From NCBI GenBank assembly GCA_937891595.1, contig CALATF010000035.1:1-45790 (forward strand): a stretch of DNA of 45,790 nucleotides, given 5' to 3'. Source of the DNA: an uncultured Clostridia bacterium. GTDB taxonomy: Bacteria; Bacillota; Clostridia; Christensenellales; UBA1242. Position 1 is the stretch's first letter. The number at the start of each line of letters is the position of its first letter. The position numbers and the translations under genes are program-made. The notes under the pieces are model-generated. The model searched no databases and was not told the DNA's origin. It saw only the letters and a list, made by a program, of their open reading frames with translations. Positions 16,326-24,136 of the stretch are shown piece by piece.

Positions 16326-17303
16326 ATGAAAGTAAAAAACATAGCTATTTTAACAAGCGGTGGCGATTGTCAAGGCATGAATGCAACAATTAATATTGTG
16401 GTTAGAGTTGCTACTTTAAAAGGTTTAAATGTTTATGGTGTTAAGCAAGGTTATAAAGGTTTGTATGATAATAACTTTGTAAAACTAACTAATAGTAATG
16501 TAGAGAATATTTCTTCAATAGGCGGAACTATTTTAAAAACAGCTAGATTTCCGGAGTTTAAGGAAGAAGAAGTTGTGGACGTTGCAGTCCAAAACCTTAA
16601 GAAAAATAAAATTGATGCTTTAATTATTATAGGTGGGGATGGTTCTTTTAGAGGGGCTAAAACATTAATGCAAAAAGGTGTTAATTTAGTTGCTATTCCA
16701 GGTACTATTGATAATGACCTAAGATATACTGACAAATGTTTAGGGTTTGATACTGCTGTAAATAATGCTTGTAACTTTATCGAAAATGTAAAACAAACAA
16801 TGTCAGCTCTTGACAGAGGTGTAATTTTTGAAGTTATGGGAAGATATTGTGGTGATATAGCTTTACATGCGGCGGCTGCAACAGCTTGCGATATTGTTGC
16901 TGTTCCAGAAAAACCAACTTCAGAAGAAGAATTTATTCAAAAAATTAAAGATAGTATAATTAACAATAAAAAGATACCTACAGTTGTTATAGCAGAAAAA
17001 TTATATGATATTAATAATATCACAAAAAGATTAAATGAAGAAACAGGGATAGAGTTTAAAAGCTCAGTAGTAGGGTATATTCAAAGAGGCGGAGCTCCTT
17101 CTGTTTTAGATAGAACACTTGCAATGCAATTTGGTGTTAGAGCAGTAGAGCTTATTTTAAAAGGTATATTTGATAAAGCTATAGGTATTAAAGGTAATAA
17201 TATTTTTGAAATTGACATAGATGATGCTTTGCATTGTGAATATAACTATAATTATGAGCTATTAAATTTATTTTATTTGCTTAATAATAAAGTTGAAAAT
17301 TAA
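16326..17303 (+). CDS. pfkA: ATP-dependent 6-phosphofructokinase
   Basis: PfkA phosphorylates fructose 6-phosphate, the committed step of glycolysis. 325 residues, normal length. GGDGS at 103-107 (Gly rather than Asp in the fourth position) indicates ATP rather than pyrophosphate; the catalytic PGTIDND is at 125-131 and the LKTARF substrate loop at 70-75. The nucleotide loop reads SGGDCQGMNATI (11-22) where most members have GGDAPGMNA. The SD AGGAGA lies about 8 bases before the ATG. It is downstream of dnaE, a common pairing, and closed by a terminator shared with the convergent small gene. Confidence 0.95.
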   Translation: MKVKNIAILTSGGDCQGMNATINIVVRVATLKGLNVYGVKQGYKGLYDNNFVKLTNSNVENISSIGGTILKTARFPEFKEEEVVDVAVQNLKKNKIDALIIIGGDGSFRGAKTLMQKGVNLVAIPGTIDNDLRYTDKCLGFDTAVNNACNFIENVKQTMSALDRGVIFEVMGRYCGDIALHAAAATACDIVAVPEKPTSEEEFIQKIKDSIINNKKIPTVVIAEKLYDINNITKRLNEETGIEFKSSVVGYIQRGGAPSVLDRTLAMQFGVRAVELILKGIFDKAIGIKGNNIFEIDIDDALHCEYNYNYELLNLFYLLNNKVEN

Positions 17304-17304
17304 T

Positions 17305-17336
17305 AAAAAACTCGCTTAATTAAAAGCGAGTTTTAA
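17305..17336. terminator. Bidirectional terminator between pfkA and the convergent gene
   Basis: AAAACTCGCTT pairs with AAGCGAGTTTT around AATTAA, with A/T tails on both sides, so it can serve both converging genes. Confidence 0.85.
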
Positions 17337-17337
17337 A

Positions 17338-17601
17338 TTAATAGTTTGATGCTTCTTCTATAATAAATTTATCAAAATCTATTTCTTCGGGGAAGTCATT
17401 TGGTAAAAAAGTTGCGTTATTAAAGTTTATATAATGAAATATGTGTTTTGATAATATCACAGGAGTTGCAATATCTAAAGCTTCACAAATTCTTGAAATA
17501 TAATCATAAAACAAATCAGGATTAAACTGAATAAAATCTTCAAAAATCATATCTTTTAAAATTTTTTCTTCTTTAACTACTTTTGCCCAAATTCTTACCA
17601 T
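17338..17601 (-). CDS. Small conserved clostridial protein of unknown function
   Basis: 87 residues from the ATG at 17601 (VRIWAKVVKEEKILKD...), with AAAGGA about 10 bases upstream; the open frame extends to 17661, but the added N-terminus is AT-rich noise. The sequence has a MVRIWAKV start, a central ISRICEALDIATPVILSKHIFHY and the end FLPNDFPEEIDFDKFIIEE. I recall this pattern from uncharacterised short proteins in Clostridia, but no function is known to me. It is cytoplasmic, with no metal motif. It is convergent with pfkA and divergent from greA. Confidence 0.75.
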   Translation of the reverse strand: MVRIWAKVVKEEKILKDMIFEDFIQFNPDLFYDYISRICEALDIATPVILSKHIFHYINFNNATFLPNDFPEEIDFDKFIIEEASNY

Positions 17602-17706
17602 TACCTTAGTTCCTTTAATAAAATACTTTTTTATAATAATTAAAAAAGTTAATTTGAGCAACTTTTTTTAAAAAATTTTTAAAATATATAAATAAAAAAA
17701 ATATTC

Positions 17707-17735
17707 TTGACATATAATATTTTAATCATTATAAT
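17707..17735 (+). promoter_or_regulatory. Perfect-consensus sigma-A promoter of greA
   Basis: TTGACA (17707-17712), 17 bases, TATAAT (17730-17735). It is the only full-consensus match I noticed in the window. It leaves a leader of about 135 bases before greA. Confidence 0.85.
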
Positions 17736-17811
17736 CAGTTATACAAAAAATATTTTTTTAGGTATTTTTTATATAAGTGATTAAAATTGTATTGCTTTAG
17801 GGATTTGGCGA

Positions 17812-17850
17812 TACATTCTTTTTTTAAGTTTTTTTAGAAAAAAGAATCAT
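17812..17850 (+). promoter_or_regulatory. Leader hairpin upstream of greA
   Basis: ATTCTTTTTTT and AGAAAAAAGAAT form a long A-U stem around AAGTTTTTT in the greA leader. There is no classical T tract after it, so it may affect RNA stability or translation rather than termination. The role is inferred. Confidence 0.4.
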
Positions 17851-17877
17851 AAAATTTAGGAGGCGTGTATAATTACT

Positions 17878-18360
17878 ATGGAAACTGAAATTTATTTAAC
17901 AAAAGATGGCTATAAGGCTTTACAAGAAAAACTTGACTATTTAAAATCTACAAAAAGAGAGGAAATTTCTAAAAAAATAGGTGTAGCAAGGGAATTTGGC
18001 GATTTAAGTGAAAATTCTGAATATGATGCTGCTAAAGAAGAACAAGCTCAAGTTGAAGCTGAAATTGCTGAAATTGAAAATAAATTACGTTTTGGTAAAA
18101 TTATTAATCAAAAGAAACTTGATACTAGCAAAGTTAATGCTGGATGTTATGTTAAACTTTTAGATTTAGATTTCGATGATGAGTTTGAATATCAAATTGT
18201 TGGCTCAACTGAAAGTGACCCTTCGAAAGGTATTATTTCTAATGAAAGTCCAGTAGGGCAAGCATTGCTTGGTAAAAAAGTGGGAGATACAGTTCAAATA
18301 GTTCTTCCACAAAACAATAATGCAACAATTAGGCTTAAAGTTTTAAATATAAGAGCATAA
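17878..18360 (+). CDS. greA: Transcription elongation factor GreA
   Basis: GreA rescues backtracked RNA polymerase by stimulating transcript cleavage. 160 residues. The N-terminal coiled coil has the acidic tip region GDLSENSEYDAAKEEQAQVEA (about 41-61) and the C-terminal FKBP-like domain includes VGSTESDPSKGIISNESPVGQALLGKKVGD. The SD AGGAGG (17858-17863) is 14 bases from the ATG, unusually far; an in-frame ATT at 17872 would be 8 bases away, so a non-standard start adding two residues is possible. It has its own consensus promoter and terminator and is probably strongly expressed. Confidence 0.96.
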   Translation: METEIYLTKDGYKALQEKLDYLKSTKREEISKKIGVAREFGDLSENSEYDAAKEEQAQVEAEIAEIENKLRFGKIINQKKLDTSKVNAGCYVKLLDLDFDDEFEYQIVGSTESDPSKGIISNESPVGQALLGKKVGDTVQIVLPQNNNATIRLKVLNIRA

Positions 18361-18370
18361 TAAAATAGTA

Positions 18371-18403
18371 AGCACCTTAAAAAAATAAGGTGTTTATTTT
18401 TTT
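18371..18403 (+). terminator. Terminator after greA
   Basis: AGCACCTTA and TAAGGTGTT pair around an A-rich loop, followed by a T-rich tract. Confidence 0.8.
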
Positions 18404-18445
18404 ATTATTTTAAAACATTTCAACAATTTGCAGATTATTTTTTTC

Positions 18446-18474
18446 TTGTGTATATATTTAAATTATGTTAAACT
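18446..18474 (+). promoter_or_regulatory. Promoter of holB-ricT
   Basis: TTGTGT (18446-18451), 17 bases, TAAACT (18469-18474). Confidence 0.5.
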
Positions 18475-18507
18475 AAATAACGTTAAAGGAAATATTTATT
18501 AATTTAA

Positions 18508-19485
18508 ATGATTAATTATCAAGATTTAATTTTAAACAATAATCAATTTAAAGAACTTTGCAATCAAGAAATTAATTGCAATTCTTTTTTGTTTGAAAGT
18601 ATGGATGATTTATTTCTTGAAAATTTTTCATATTGTTATGCTCAAAGATTATTATGTACTAACAATTCATATAAGCCATGTAAAACTTGTATTCAGTGCC
18701 AAAAGGTTACTTTATTAAAACATTCAGATTTGCATATTTACCCTAAAAATAATAAAAATATTGTGGTAGATGACATAAAAGATCTTATAGAAAATATTAA
18801 TTTAACCCCTATTGAAAGTAATATTAAGGTTTTTATTTTAAATGATTTTTCTACAGCTACAACGCAAGCGCAAAACAAATTATTAAAAATATTAGAAGAA
18901 CCACCTAAAAACACATATATCTTTTTAAATGTAACTAACATAAATAAGGTTTTGCCTACTGTTATTTCAAGGTGTAAAAAAATAAGATTATTACCGCTTT
19001 CAAAAAATGAGATACAAAATGGTTTAAATAATTATTCAAATGAAAAAGTTTCCAACATAATTGACGTTTGTCAAGGTTCTTTAACAAAGGCCGTTAATTA
19101 TGTTGAAAATGATGATTTTTCTAAAATATTTGAGTTTTGTTTGAACACGTTAATTAATATGCAAGATAGTAGGAAATTAATTAAGTTTTCTAATTTGTTT
19201 AATAACAATAAAAAACACTTTGAAATTGCTTTAGAAATTTTTGAAAGCTTTTTTAGAGATGTTTTAATGTTAAGGTTAAACAAAAATGAACTTGTGCAAA
19301 ACAAAAATATTATTAATGACCTTATTAATTTTTCGCAATTTTTAGACGCAGATGCGGTAGATTTATTAATTAAAAAAATTTATTCAATAAAAAAACAAAT
19401 GGAATTTAATTGTAATTTTGTTTTGTTAGTAGATAACTTTTTACTTTATTATTTGGAGGTTAAGTACTTATGCAACAAAAAGTAG
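18508..19485 (+). CDS. holB: DNA polymerase III delta' subunit (clamp loader)
   Basis: Delta' is the rigid subunit of the clamp loader. 325 residues. Cys50, 58, 61 and 64 (LLCTNN...CKTCIQC) form the zinc module of the family. The AAA+ core continues with KVFILNDFSTATTQAQNKLLKILEEPP and the VISRCKKIRLLPL sensor/SRC motif. Where Bacillus HolB has a Walker A-like GxxGTGK, this protein reads SFLFESMDDLFLENFSY, so nucleotide binding is lost. The nearest SD-like AAAGGA is 17 bases from the ATG, hence weak initiation. The 3' end overlaps ricT by 16 bases. Confidence 0.88.
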   Translation: MINYQDLILNNNQFKELCNQEINCNSFLFESMDDLFLENFSYCYAQRLLCTNNSYKPCKTCIQCQKVTLLKHSDLHIYPKNNKNIVVDDIKDLIENINLTPIESNIKVFILNDFSTATTQAQNKLLKILEEPPKNTYIFLNVTNINKVLPTVISRCKKIRLLPLSKNEIQNGLNNYSNEKVSNIIDVCQGSLTKAVNYVENDDFSKIFEFCLNTLINMQDSRKLIKFSNLFNNNKKHFEIALEIFESFFRDVLMLRLNKNELVQNKNIINDLINFSQFLDADAVDLLIKKIYSIKKQMEFNCNFVLLVDNFLLYYLEVKYLCNKK

Positions 19486-20420
19486 GTGTTAAATTTAAAA
19501 TAGGCACTAAAGTTTATGATTTTTTATCTGAAATAGAACTTAAAAAAGGGGACTACGTTATTGTTGAAACTTCTTTAGGTCAGGGTTTTGGTGTTGTTGA
19601 TAAAGTTGAAAATATTGATAAATTAGAAGAAAGTCTAAAACAAGTTGTAAGAAAAGCAACTAAAGATGATATAAAACAAAATGAAATTAATTGTGAAAAA
19701 GAAAAAGAAGCTATACAAACAACAAAACAATTAGTAGAAGAAATGAAACTAGATATGAATGTTGTTAATGCGGAATATTCTTTTGATGGCTCTAAAGTTA
19801 TAATTGACTTTATTTCAGATAATCGTGTAGATTTCAGAGATTTAGTTAAAGACCTTGCAACAAAATTAAAAACAAGAATAGAACTTCGCCAAATAGGAAT
19901 TAGAGATCAAGCTAAAATGGTTGGTGGTATAGGAATTTGTGGTAGAGTGTGTTGTTGTGCTTCGCATTTAAAAGATTTTGAAAAAGTTTCTATTAAAATG
20001 GCAAAAGTTCAAGGTTTGGCATTAAACCCTACTAAAATTAGTGGTTCTTGTGGTAGATTAATGTGTTGTTTAGAATATGAAAATGATTATTATAGCGAAG
20101 TATATCCAAAAATACCTAAATTAAATAGTGAAGTAAAAACTCCAGATGGTGTGGGTACTGTGCAATATACTAATGCATTAAAACAAATAGCTTCGGTTAA
20201 AATTGTTGGTAAAGATGATAGCGTTTCTATTAAGGACTATACATTTGACCAAATATCAAAAGCTCCAGTTGTAGAAAGACAAGAAATTGCAGAACAAAAG
20301 GAACAAAAAATTAAAGTTAATATCAAACCTATTTCAAAAGAAGATGGAAAAGCATCTGCAAATTCAACTTTAGATAGTAATAACAACAAAAACAAGAATT
20401 TTAATAAAAAAAACAAGTAA
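19470..20420 (+). CDS. ricT: RicT (PSP1/YaaT) regulator of RNA maturation and sporulation
   Basis: RicT, with RicA and RicF, forms an Fe-S complex that promotes RNase Y-dependent mRNA maturation and Spo0A phosphorelay function in B. subtilis. 316 residues, PSP1 C-terminal domain. The conserved Cys-rich core GICGRVCCCASHLKDF and SGSCGRLMCCLEYE (about residues 150-210) is intact. SD GGAGGT lies inside the holB end. The C-terminal ~45 residues are a Lys/Asn-rich, probably disordered tail ending NKNKNFNKKNK. Adjacency to holB is the same as in Bacillus. Confidence 0.93.
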   Translation: MQQKVGVKFKIGTKVYDFLSEIELKKGDYVIVETSLGQGFGVVDKVENIDKLEESLKQVVRKATKDDIKQNEINCEKEKEAIQTTKQLVEEMKLDMNVVNAEYSFDGSKVIIDFISDNRVDFRDLVKDLATKLKTRIELRQIGIRDQAKMVGGIGICGRVCCCASHLKDFEKVSIKMAKVQGLALNPTKISGSCGRLMCCLEYENDYYSEVYPKIPKLNSEVKTPDGVGTVQYTNALKQIASVKIVGKDDSVSIKDYTFDQISKAPVVERQEIAEQKEQKIKVNIKPISKEDGKASANSTLDSNNNKNKNFNKKNK

Positions 20421-20426
20421 AACTAA

Positions 20427-20457
20427 AAGGCTAACTTAAAAATTTAGCCTATTTTTA
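20427..20457 (+). terminator. Terminator after ricT
   Basis: AGGCTAA (from 20428) pairs with TTAGCCT (20444-20450), followed by ATTTTT. Confidence 0.75.
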
Positions 20458-20498
20458 ATAAATTTTTATTTTTTATATGTAAAATCTAAGAGAGATAT

Positions 20499-21194
20499 AT
20501 GGAAGAATTAACTAATATTTTAAAAGAAAATGAAGTTTTAGATGATTTGCAACTAAATAATTTGTTTATTATTCAAAATAAAAAAGATTATTGTTTTACT
20601 AGCGATAGTGTATTGCTTTCTAATTTTGTTAAGGTTGGGTATAAAGATAACGTTGTGGAGTTTTGTTCTGGTAGTGGGGTAATATCTATCTTAGTTAATG
20701 AAAAATACAAACCTAAAAGCATTGTAGGTTTTGAAATTCAACCACAACTATGTGATATGTCTAATAGAACTTTGAAGTATAACAATATTAATAATGTTAA
20801 ATTTTTAAATGATAATCTATCTAATGCCATAAATTTTGTGGGAAATGAAAAAACTGATGTTTTAATTTGTAATCCACCTTATTTTACATGTTCAAATATG
20901 AATGAACAAACAAAAGAAAAATTTAAAATTACTAAATATGAATTATGCACTAATTTAGAAGAAATTTTTATTAGTGCACAAAAAATATTAAAGTTTGGTG
21001 GTAAGTTTTTTTTAATACATATTTCTAGTAGAGTTCAGGAAATTTTATATTTGGCACAAAAATACAACTTTTTTTGCAAAGAAATGCAGGTTGTTTATCC
21101 TAATAAAAATAAAATTAGCCATTTAACAATGTTTTATTTTACTAAAAAGGGTAAGCCAGAATGTAAAATTCTTTCTCCTATTGTTTTAAATTAA
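20499..21194 (+). CDS. TrmN6/YabB-type SAM-dependent methyltransferase
   Basis: 231 residues. SAM-binding motif VVEFCSGSGVISILV (about 51-65), the acidic residue in GFEIQPQLCDMS, and the catalytic NPPY in DVLICNPPYFTCSN (about 127-140) identify an N6-adenine methyltransferase of the tRNA1(Val) TrmN6/YabB group. SD GAGAGA is close to the ATG. The position directly after holB-ricT matches yabB in B. subtilis, which supports a tRNA-modifying role. The exact target adenine is inferred. Confidence 0.87.
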   Translation: MEELTNILKENEVLDDLQLNNLFIIQNKKDYCFTSDSVLLSNFVKVGYKDNVVEFCSGSGVISILVNEKYKPKSIVGFEIQPQLCDMSNRTLKYNNINNVKFLNDNLSNAINFVGNEKTDVLICNPPYFTCSNMNEQTKEKFKITKYELCTNLEEIFISAQKILKFGGKFFLIHISSRVQEILYLAQKYNFFCKEMQVVYPNKNKISHLTMFYFTKKGKPECKILSPIVLN

Positions 21195-21215
21195 ATAAAT
21201 TTTATTTAAAAAATA

Positions 21216-21246
21216 AAAGGGTTAGAAATTTATTTCTAGCCCTTTA
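21216..21246. terminator. Bidirectional terminator between the methyltransferase and the SDR gene
   Basis: AAAGGGTTAGAAAT (21216-21229) pairs with ATTTCTAGCCCTTT (21232-21245), with one G-T pair. A/T-rich flanks on both sides allow termination from both directions. Confidence 0.85.
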
Positions 21247-21250
21247 AAAA

Positions 21251-22048
21251 TTATTTTAATAAAAGTTTTAATAATTTTATTTGTGTTTTTGTTGGGAGCA
21301 TATTTAAAAGTTTTAACTTTATACTTGTATTTTTTTTATATATGATTTTTGCATTTTTCTTATTTAAAATCTTTAATACTATTTTTGCAATCTTCTCTGG
21401 GGGTATGCCTTTATTGTGTTCTTTATTAACTATATTTTTAAATTTGTGAATAGTATTTTTGTATAAAACAGTATTATTGTTTAATTTGTTCATTTGATTA
21501 CTTGATGAATTTATTATAGGTGTAGCAACAGCTCCTGGTCTTAAAGTTATAACAGGAATATTTAATAAACCTAATTCAGCAGTAAGTCCTTGTGCATATG
21601 CATCTAGTGCTTTTTTAGAAATTGCGTATATTGCATTAAAAGGCAATACTTTGTTTTCTGCTAGTTCACTAGTTGTAATAATTATTTTACCCTTTGCATT
21701 TTTTACGAGAGGGAAGAATGTTTTATTTATTCTATAAACACCAAATAAGTTTATATTAAAAATATTTGTAAATTCTTCCTCGCTTATTTCTATTAGAGAG
21801 TTCATTAATATTATTCCAGCAAAGTTAATTACTGCATCAAGTTTGTTTGTGTGCTTTAAAACTTGTTTGTATGCACTAGTTATGCTATCAAGACTTGTTA
21901 CATCTGTTTTAATTTGTATAATATTTTCTTTTTCTTCTGGGTTCAAGTTGATGTCGCAACTAAAAACTATGTAGCCATTATTTGAAAGTTCTATAGCGGT
22001 TGCACGTCCCATACCACTTGCTCCACCTGTTATTAAAGCATATTTCAT
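21251..22048 (-). CDS. Short-chain dehydrogenase/reductase
   Basis: 265 residues, classical SDR. NAD(P)-binding TGGASGMG (7-14), the NFAG form of NNAG (75-78), catalytic Ser127 in TTSE and Tyr141-x3-Lys145 (YAISK). Asp32 after the second beta strand (FSCDIN) favours NAD(H). The C-terminal ~50 residues are Lys-rich and hydrophobic (KLKLLNMLPTKTQIKLLKLLL), like SDRs that dock on membranes or lipid substrates. The substrate is unknown. It has its own promoter and is convergent with the preceding methyltransferase. Confidence 0.85.
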   Translation of the reverse strand: MKYALITGGASGMGRATAIELSNNGYIVFSCDINLNPEEKENIIQIKTDVTSLDSITSAYKQVLKHTNKLDAVINFAGIILMNSLIEISEEEFTNIFNINLFGVYRINKTFFPLVKNAKGKIIITTSELAENKVLPFNAIYAISKKALDAYAQGLTAELGLLNIPVITLRPGAVATPIINSSSNQMNKLNNNTVLYKNTIHKFKNIVNKEHNKGIPPEKIAKIVLKILNKKNAKIIYKKNTSIKLKLLNMLPTKTQIKLLKLLLK

Positions 22049-22077
22049 TTTAAAATAATCCTCTTTAAATTTATCTT

Positions 22078-22106
22078 ATTATAATATTTTAAAAGTCAAT
22101 AGTAAA
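22078..22106 (-). promoter_or_regulatory. Promoter of the SDR gene
   Basis: On the minus strand TTTACT (22101-22106) and consensus TATAAT (22078-22083) are 17 bases apart, with SD-like AGAGGA downstream before the ATG at 22048. Confidence 0.7.
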
Positions 22107-22212
22107 CTAATCTTAAAATGAAAAAGGTAAAAATTAATTTGATTTTAAAAGAATTTAATTTATTTTTTATCTTCTTATTAATGAATTGAATAATATTTTA
22201 ATTTAAAACGTT

Positions 22213-22719
22213 TTACATAATTTTGCAGAATAAACAACTTAAAATTGCTCCTGCTAAAGTAGCTATTAATGAAACTGGTATTGCATATAATAATTTTTTT
22301 ACTTTGGTTTGAGAGCAATATAAGGTTGTTACATAAAAAACTGTATCGCAACTACCTACAATAACACTTGCACTTCTACCTATGTAACTATCAACCCCGT
22401 AAGTAGTATAAATATCATTAAGTATTGCAAGACTACCATTTCCGCTAAAAGGTTTTAATAATACAAGTTCGCACAATTCAGAGGGTATACCTATTAAATT
22501 AAAAACTGGTGATACTAAATTAGCTAGTAAACTAGCTAGTCCACTTATTTTAATAAATTGAACCATAATCATTATGGTAACTAAATAAGGGAAAATGCTT
22601 ACAACAATACCTACGCTTTGTTTTGCACCATTAATAAAACTATTGTAAACATTTACCTTTTTCAGTTTTGCGTATATAAAGGTAGCTAAAATTAGTACAG
22701 GTAGAAGGTAAATACTCAT
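22213..22719 (-). CDS. spmB: Spore maturation protein B
   Basis: 168 residues, strongly hydrophobic with about four to five membrane spans. It contains the nucleoside-recognition (Gate) domain signature seen in SpmB: NGAKQSVGIVVSIFPYLVTIM and KPFSGNGSLAILNDIYTTYG, then SASVIVGSCDTVFYVTTLYC. In B. subtilis SpmA and SpmB are made in the mother cell and are needed for full dehydration of the spore core. The ATG overlaps the stop of spmA by 4 bases, so translation is coupled. The organism's sporulation ability is supported by this pair. Confidence 0.92.
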   Translation of the reverse strand: MSIYLLPVLILATFIYAKLKKVNVYNSFINGAKQSVGIVVSIFPYLVTIMIMVQFIKISGLASLLANLVSPVFNLIGIPSELCELVLLKPFSGNGSLAILNDIYTTYGVDSYIGRSASVIVGSCDTVFYVTTLYCSQTKVKKLLYAIPVSLIATLAGAILSCLFCKIM

Positions 22720-23291
22720 TTATTTTGATGTTTCCTTTTTTTTAATTTTTCAATAATAAGAGCAAGTCCTATTCCTATTACAGTTGTTAATATGGCTACA
22801 AATATAGTAGGTAAAATTATATTGCTTGCATTTTCGCTTCCAGCTGTAATTCTAAGCCCTATAACAGTGGTAGGTAATATTTGCATAGAAGTTGAAGCAA
22901 AAATTATTAGCATAATCATAGCTCGATTTGCTTGTCCACTACCATCGTCTAACCTTTGCATTGCTTTCATGCCAAGTGGAGTAGCGGCACCGCCCATTCC
23001 AAGAATATTGCAAGAAATATTCATGCACAAAAGTTCGTTGGTTGTCTCGTCAACGTTTCCAAATATTTTTTTAGTAATGGGGGATAAAAGTTTTGATAGT
23101 TTTTTGTTAATTCCGCTATCTTCCATTACTTGCAAAATTCCCATCCATACAGAATAAATAGCACAAAGATTTAAACATAATTTTAATGTGCTTTCACTTG
23201 CTTCTAACATAGAAGGTAAAACTATTTCAGGGTTGAGATATAAAAGTATGCAAATACTTGTTGCAATAAGCCAAAACCAAATTTTATTCAT
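22716..23291 (-). CDS. spmA: Spore maturation protein A
   Basis: 191 residues. N-terminal membrane segment (WFWLIATSICILLYLN), then the Gate domain with CAIYSVWMGILQVMEDSGINKKLSKLLSP and the SpmA-typical NISCNILGMGGAATPLGMKAMQRLD, and C-terminal spans. It acts with SpmB in spore core dehydration. No SD is present before the ATG at 23291. The upstream sequence resembles a mother-cell sigma-E promoter placed so close that the mRNA would have almost no leader. It is divergent from tatD across 66 bases. Confidence 0.93.
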   Translation of the reverse strand: MNKIWFWLIATSICILLYLNPEIVLPSMLEASESTLKLCLNLCAIYSVWMGILQVMEDSGINKKLSKLLSPITKKIFGNVDETTNELLCMNISCNILGMGGAATPLGMKAMQRLDDGSGQANRAMIMLIIFASTSMQILPTTVIGLRITAGSENASNIILPTIFVAILTTVIGIGLALIIEKLKKRKHQNK

Positions 23292-23297
23292 AATAAA

Positions 23298-23326
23298 TGT
23301 TTATGAAAGATGATAAAAAGGTATGC
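23298..23326 (-). promoter_or_regulatory. Candidate sigma-E promoter of spmA-spmB
   Basis: On the minus strand GCATACC and CATAAACA are 14 bases apart, compared with the sigma-E pattern KMATATT-N14/15-CATACAHT (partial match). spmAB is known to be mother-cell expressed in B. subtilis, which fits. Confidence 0.35.
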
Positions 23327-23345
23327 AATTAAAAATAAAGTGTGT

Positions 23346-23351
23346 TACAAT
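23346..23351 (+). promoter_or_regulatory. -10 box just upstream of tatD
   Basis: TACAAT (23346-23351) ends 6 bases before the ATG at 23358, with no SD between, suggesting a leaderless tatD mRNA. The -35 match is poor. Confidence 0.45.
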
Positions 23352-23357
23352 AAACAT

Positions 23358-24131
23358 ATGATTATAGATTCGCATTGTCACATATACAGTGAAAAATTAA
23401 ATGATATTAGACAGGAAATTTTGCAAAATATAAACAAAAACAATCAACTTTGTATTTGTAATGCAGATAGTATTGAAACTTCAAATTTATGCATACAACT
23501 AGCAAATAATAACGCTAATGTTTATGCAACAGTTGGTGTTCACCCACACGAAGCTAATACATTTGATAAAGATGCAATATCTCAATTAGAAAAATTAGTT
23601 AAACAAAATAAAAAAGTTGTTGCTATAGGAGAAATAGGTTTAGATTACTATTATGATTTTTCTCCAAGAGAATTGCAAAAAGAAGCATTAAAAAGACAGA
23701 TTGAGTTAGCAAGTAACACTAATATGCCATGTGTTTTTCATGTGAGGGAGGCTACTGAAGATTTTTTAAACATTCTTGAAGAAATGTCTCAAAAATATAA
23801 TATTTCTGGGGTAGTTCATAGCTTTAGTGGGAGTATTGAAACAGCTAAAATTTTGTTGAAGTATGACTTGTATTTAGGTATAAATGGGATTATTACTTTT
23901 AATAATGCTAATAAAATGTTAGATGTAGTTAAGTTTTTGCCATTAAACAAAATACTAATAGAAACAGATTGCCCATATTTAACACCGGTACCCTTTAGAG
24001 GTCAGGTTAATAGACCGGAATATGTAGAACTTGTGGCGGAAAAAATAGCGCAACTAAAAAATATTTCAAAAGAAGAAGTTGTTAAACAAACTACTATAAA
24101 TGCAATTAAAATATTTAATATTAAAAGGTAA
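23358..24131 (+). CDS. tatD: TatD-family metal-dependent DNase
   Basis: 257 residues from the ATG at 23358, which gives the standard TatD N-terminus MIIDSHCHIYSEKL; an in-frame ATG at 23310 would add 16 residues that are absent from the family and would pass through the -10 box. Metal ligands: SHCH (5-8), Glu in GEIGLDYYY, His in VFHVREA and VVHSFSG, and the Asp of ETDCPYLTP. TatD proteins are 3'-5' exonucleases with roles in DNA repair. rsmA follows after 5 bases; the rnmV gene that often lies between them is missing. Confidence 0.93.
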   Translation: MIIDSHCHIYSEKLNDIRQEILQNINKNNQLCICNADSIETSNLCIQLANNNANVYATVGVHPHEANTFDKDAISQLEKLVKQNKKVVAIGEIGLDYYYDFSPRELQKEALKRQIELASNTNMPCVFHVREATEDFLNILEEMSQKYNISGVVHSFSGSIETAKILLKYDLYLGINGIITFNNANKMLDVVKFLPLNKILIETDCPYLTPVPFRGQVNRPEYVELVAEKIAQLKNISKEEVVKQTTINAIKIFNIKR

Positions 24132-24136
24132 ATATT

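Noticed and set aside
23310..23357. Upstream ATG for tatD
   Set aside because: It passes through the -10 box and adds 16 residues foreign to the family.
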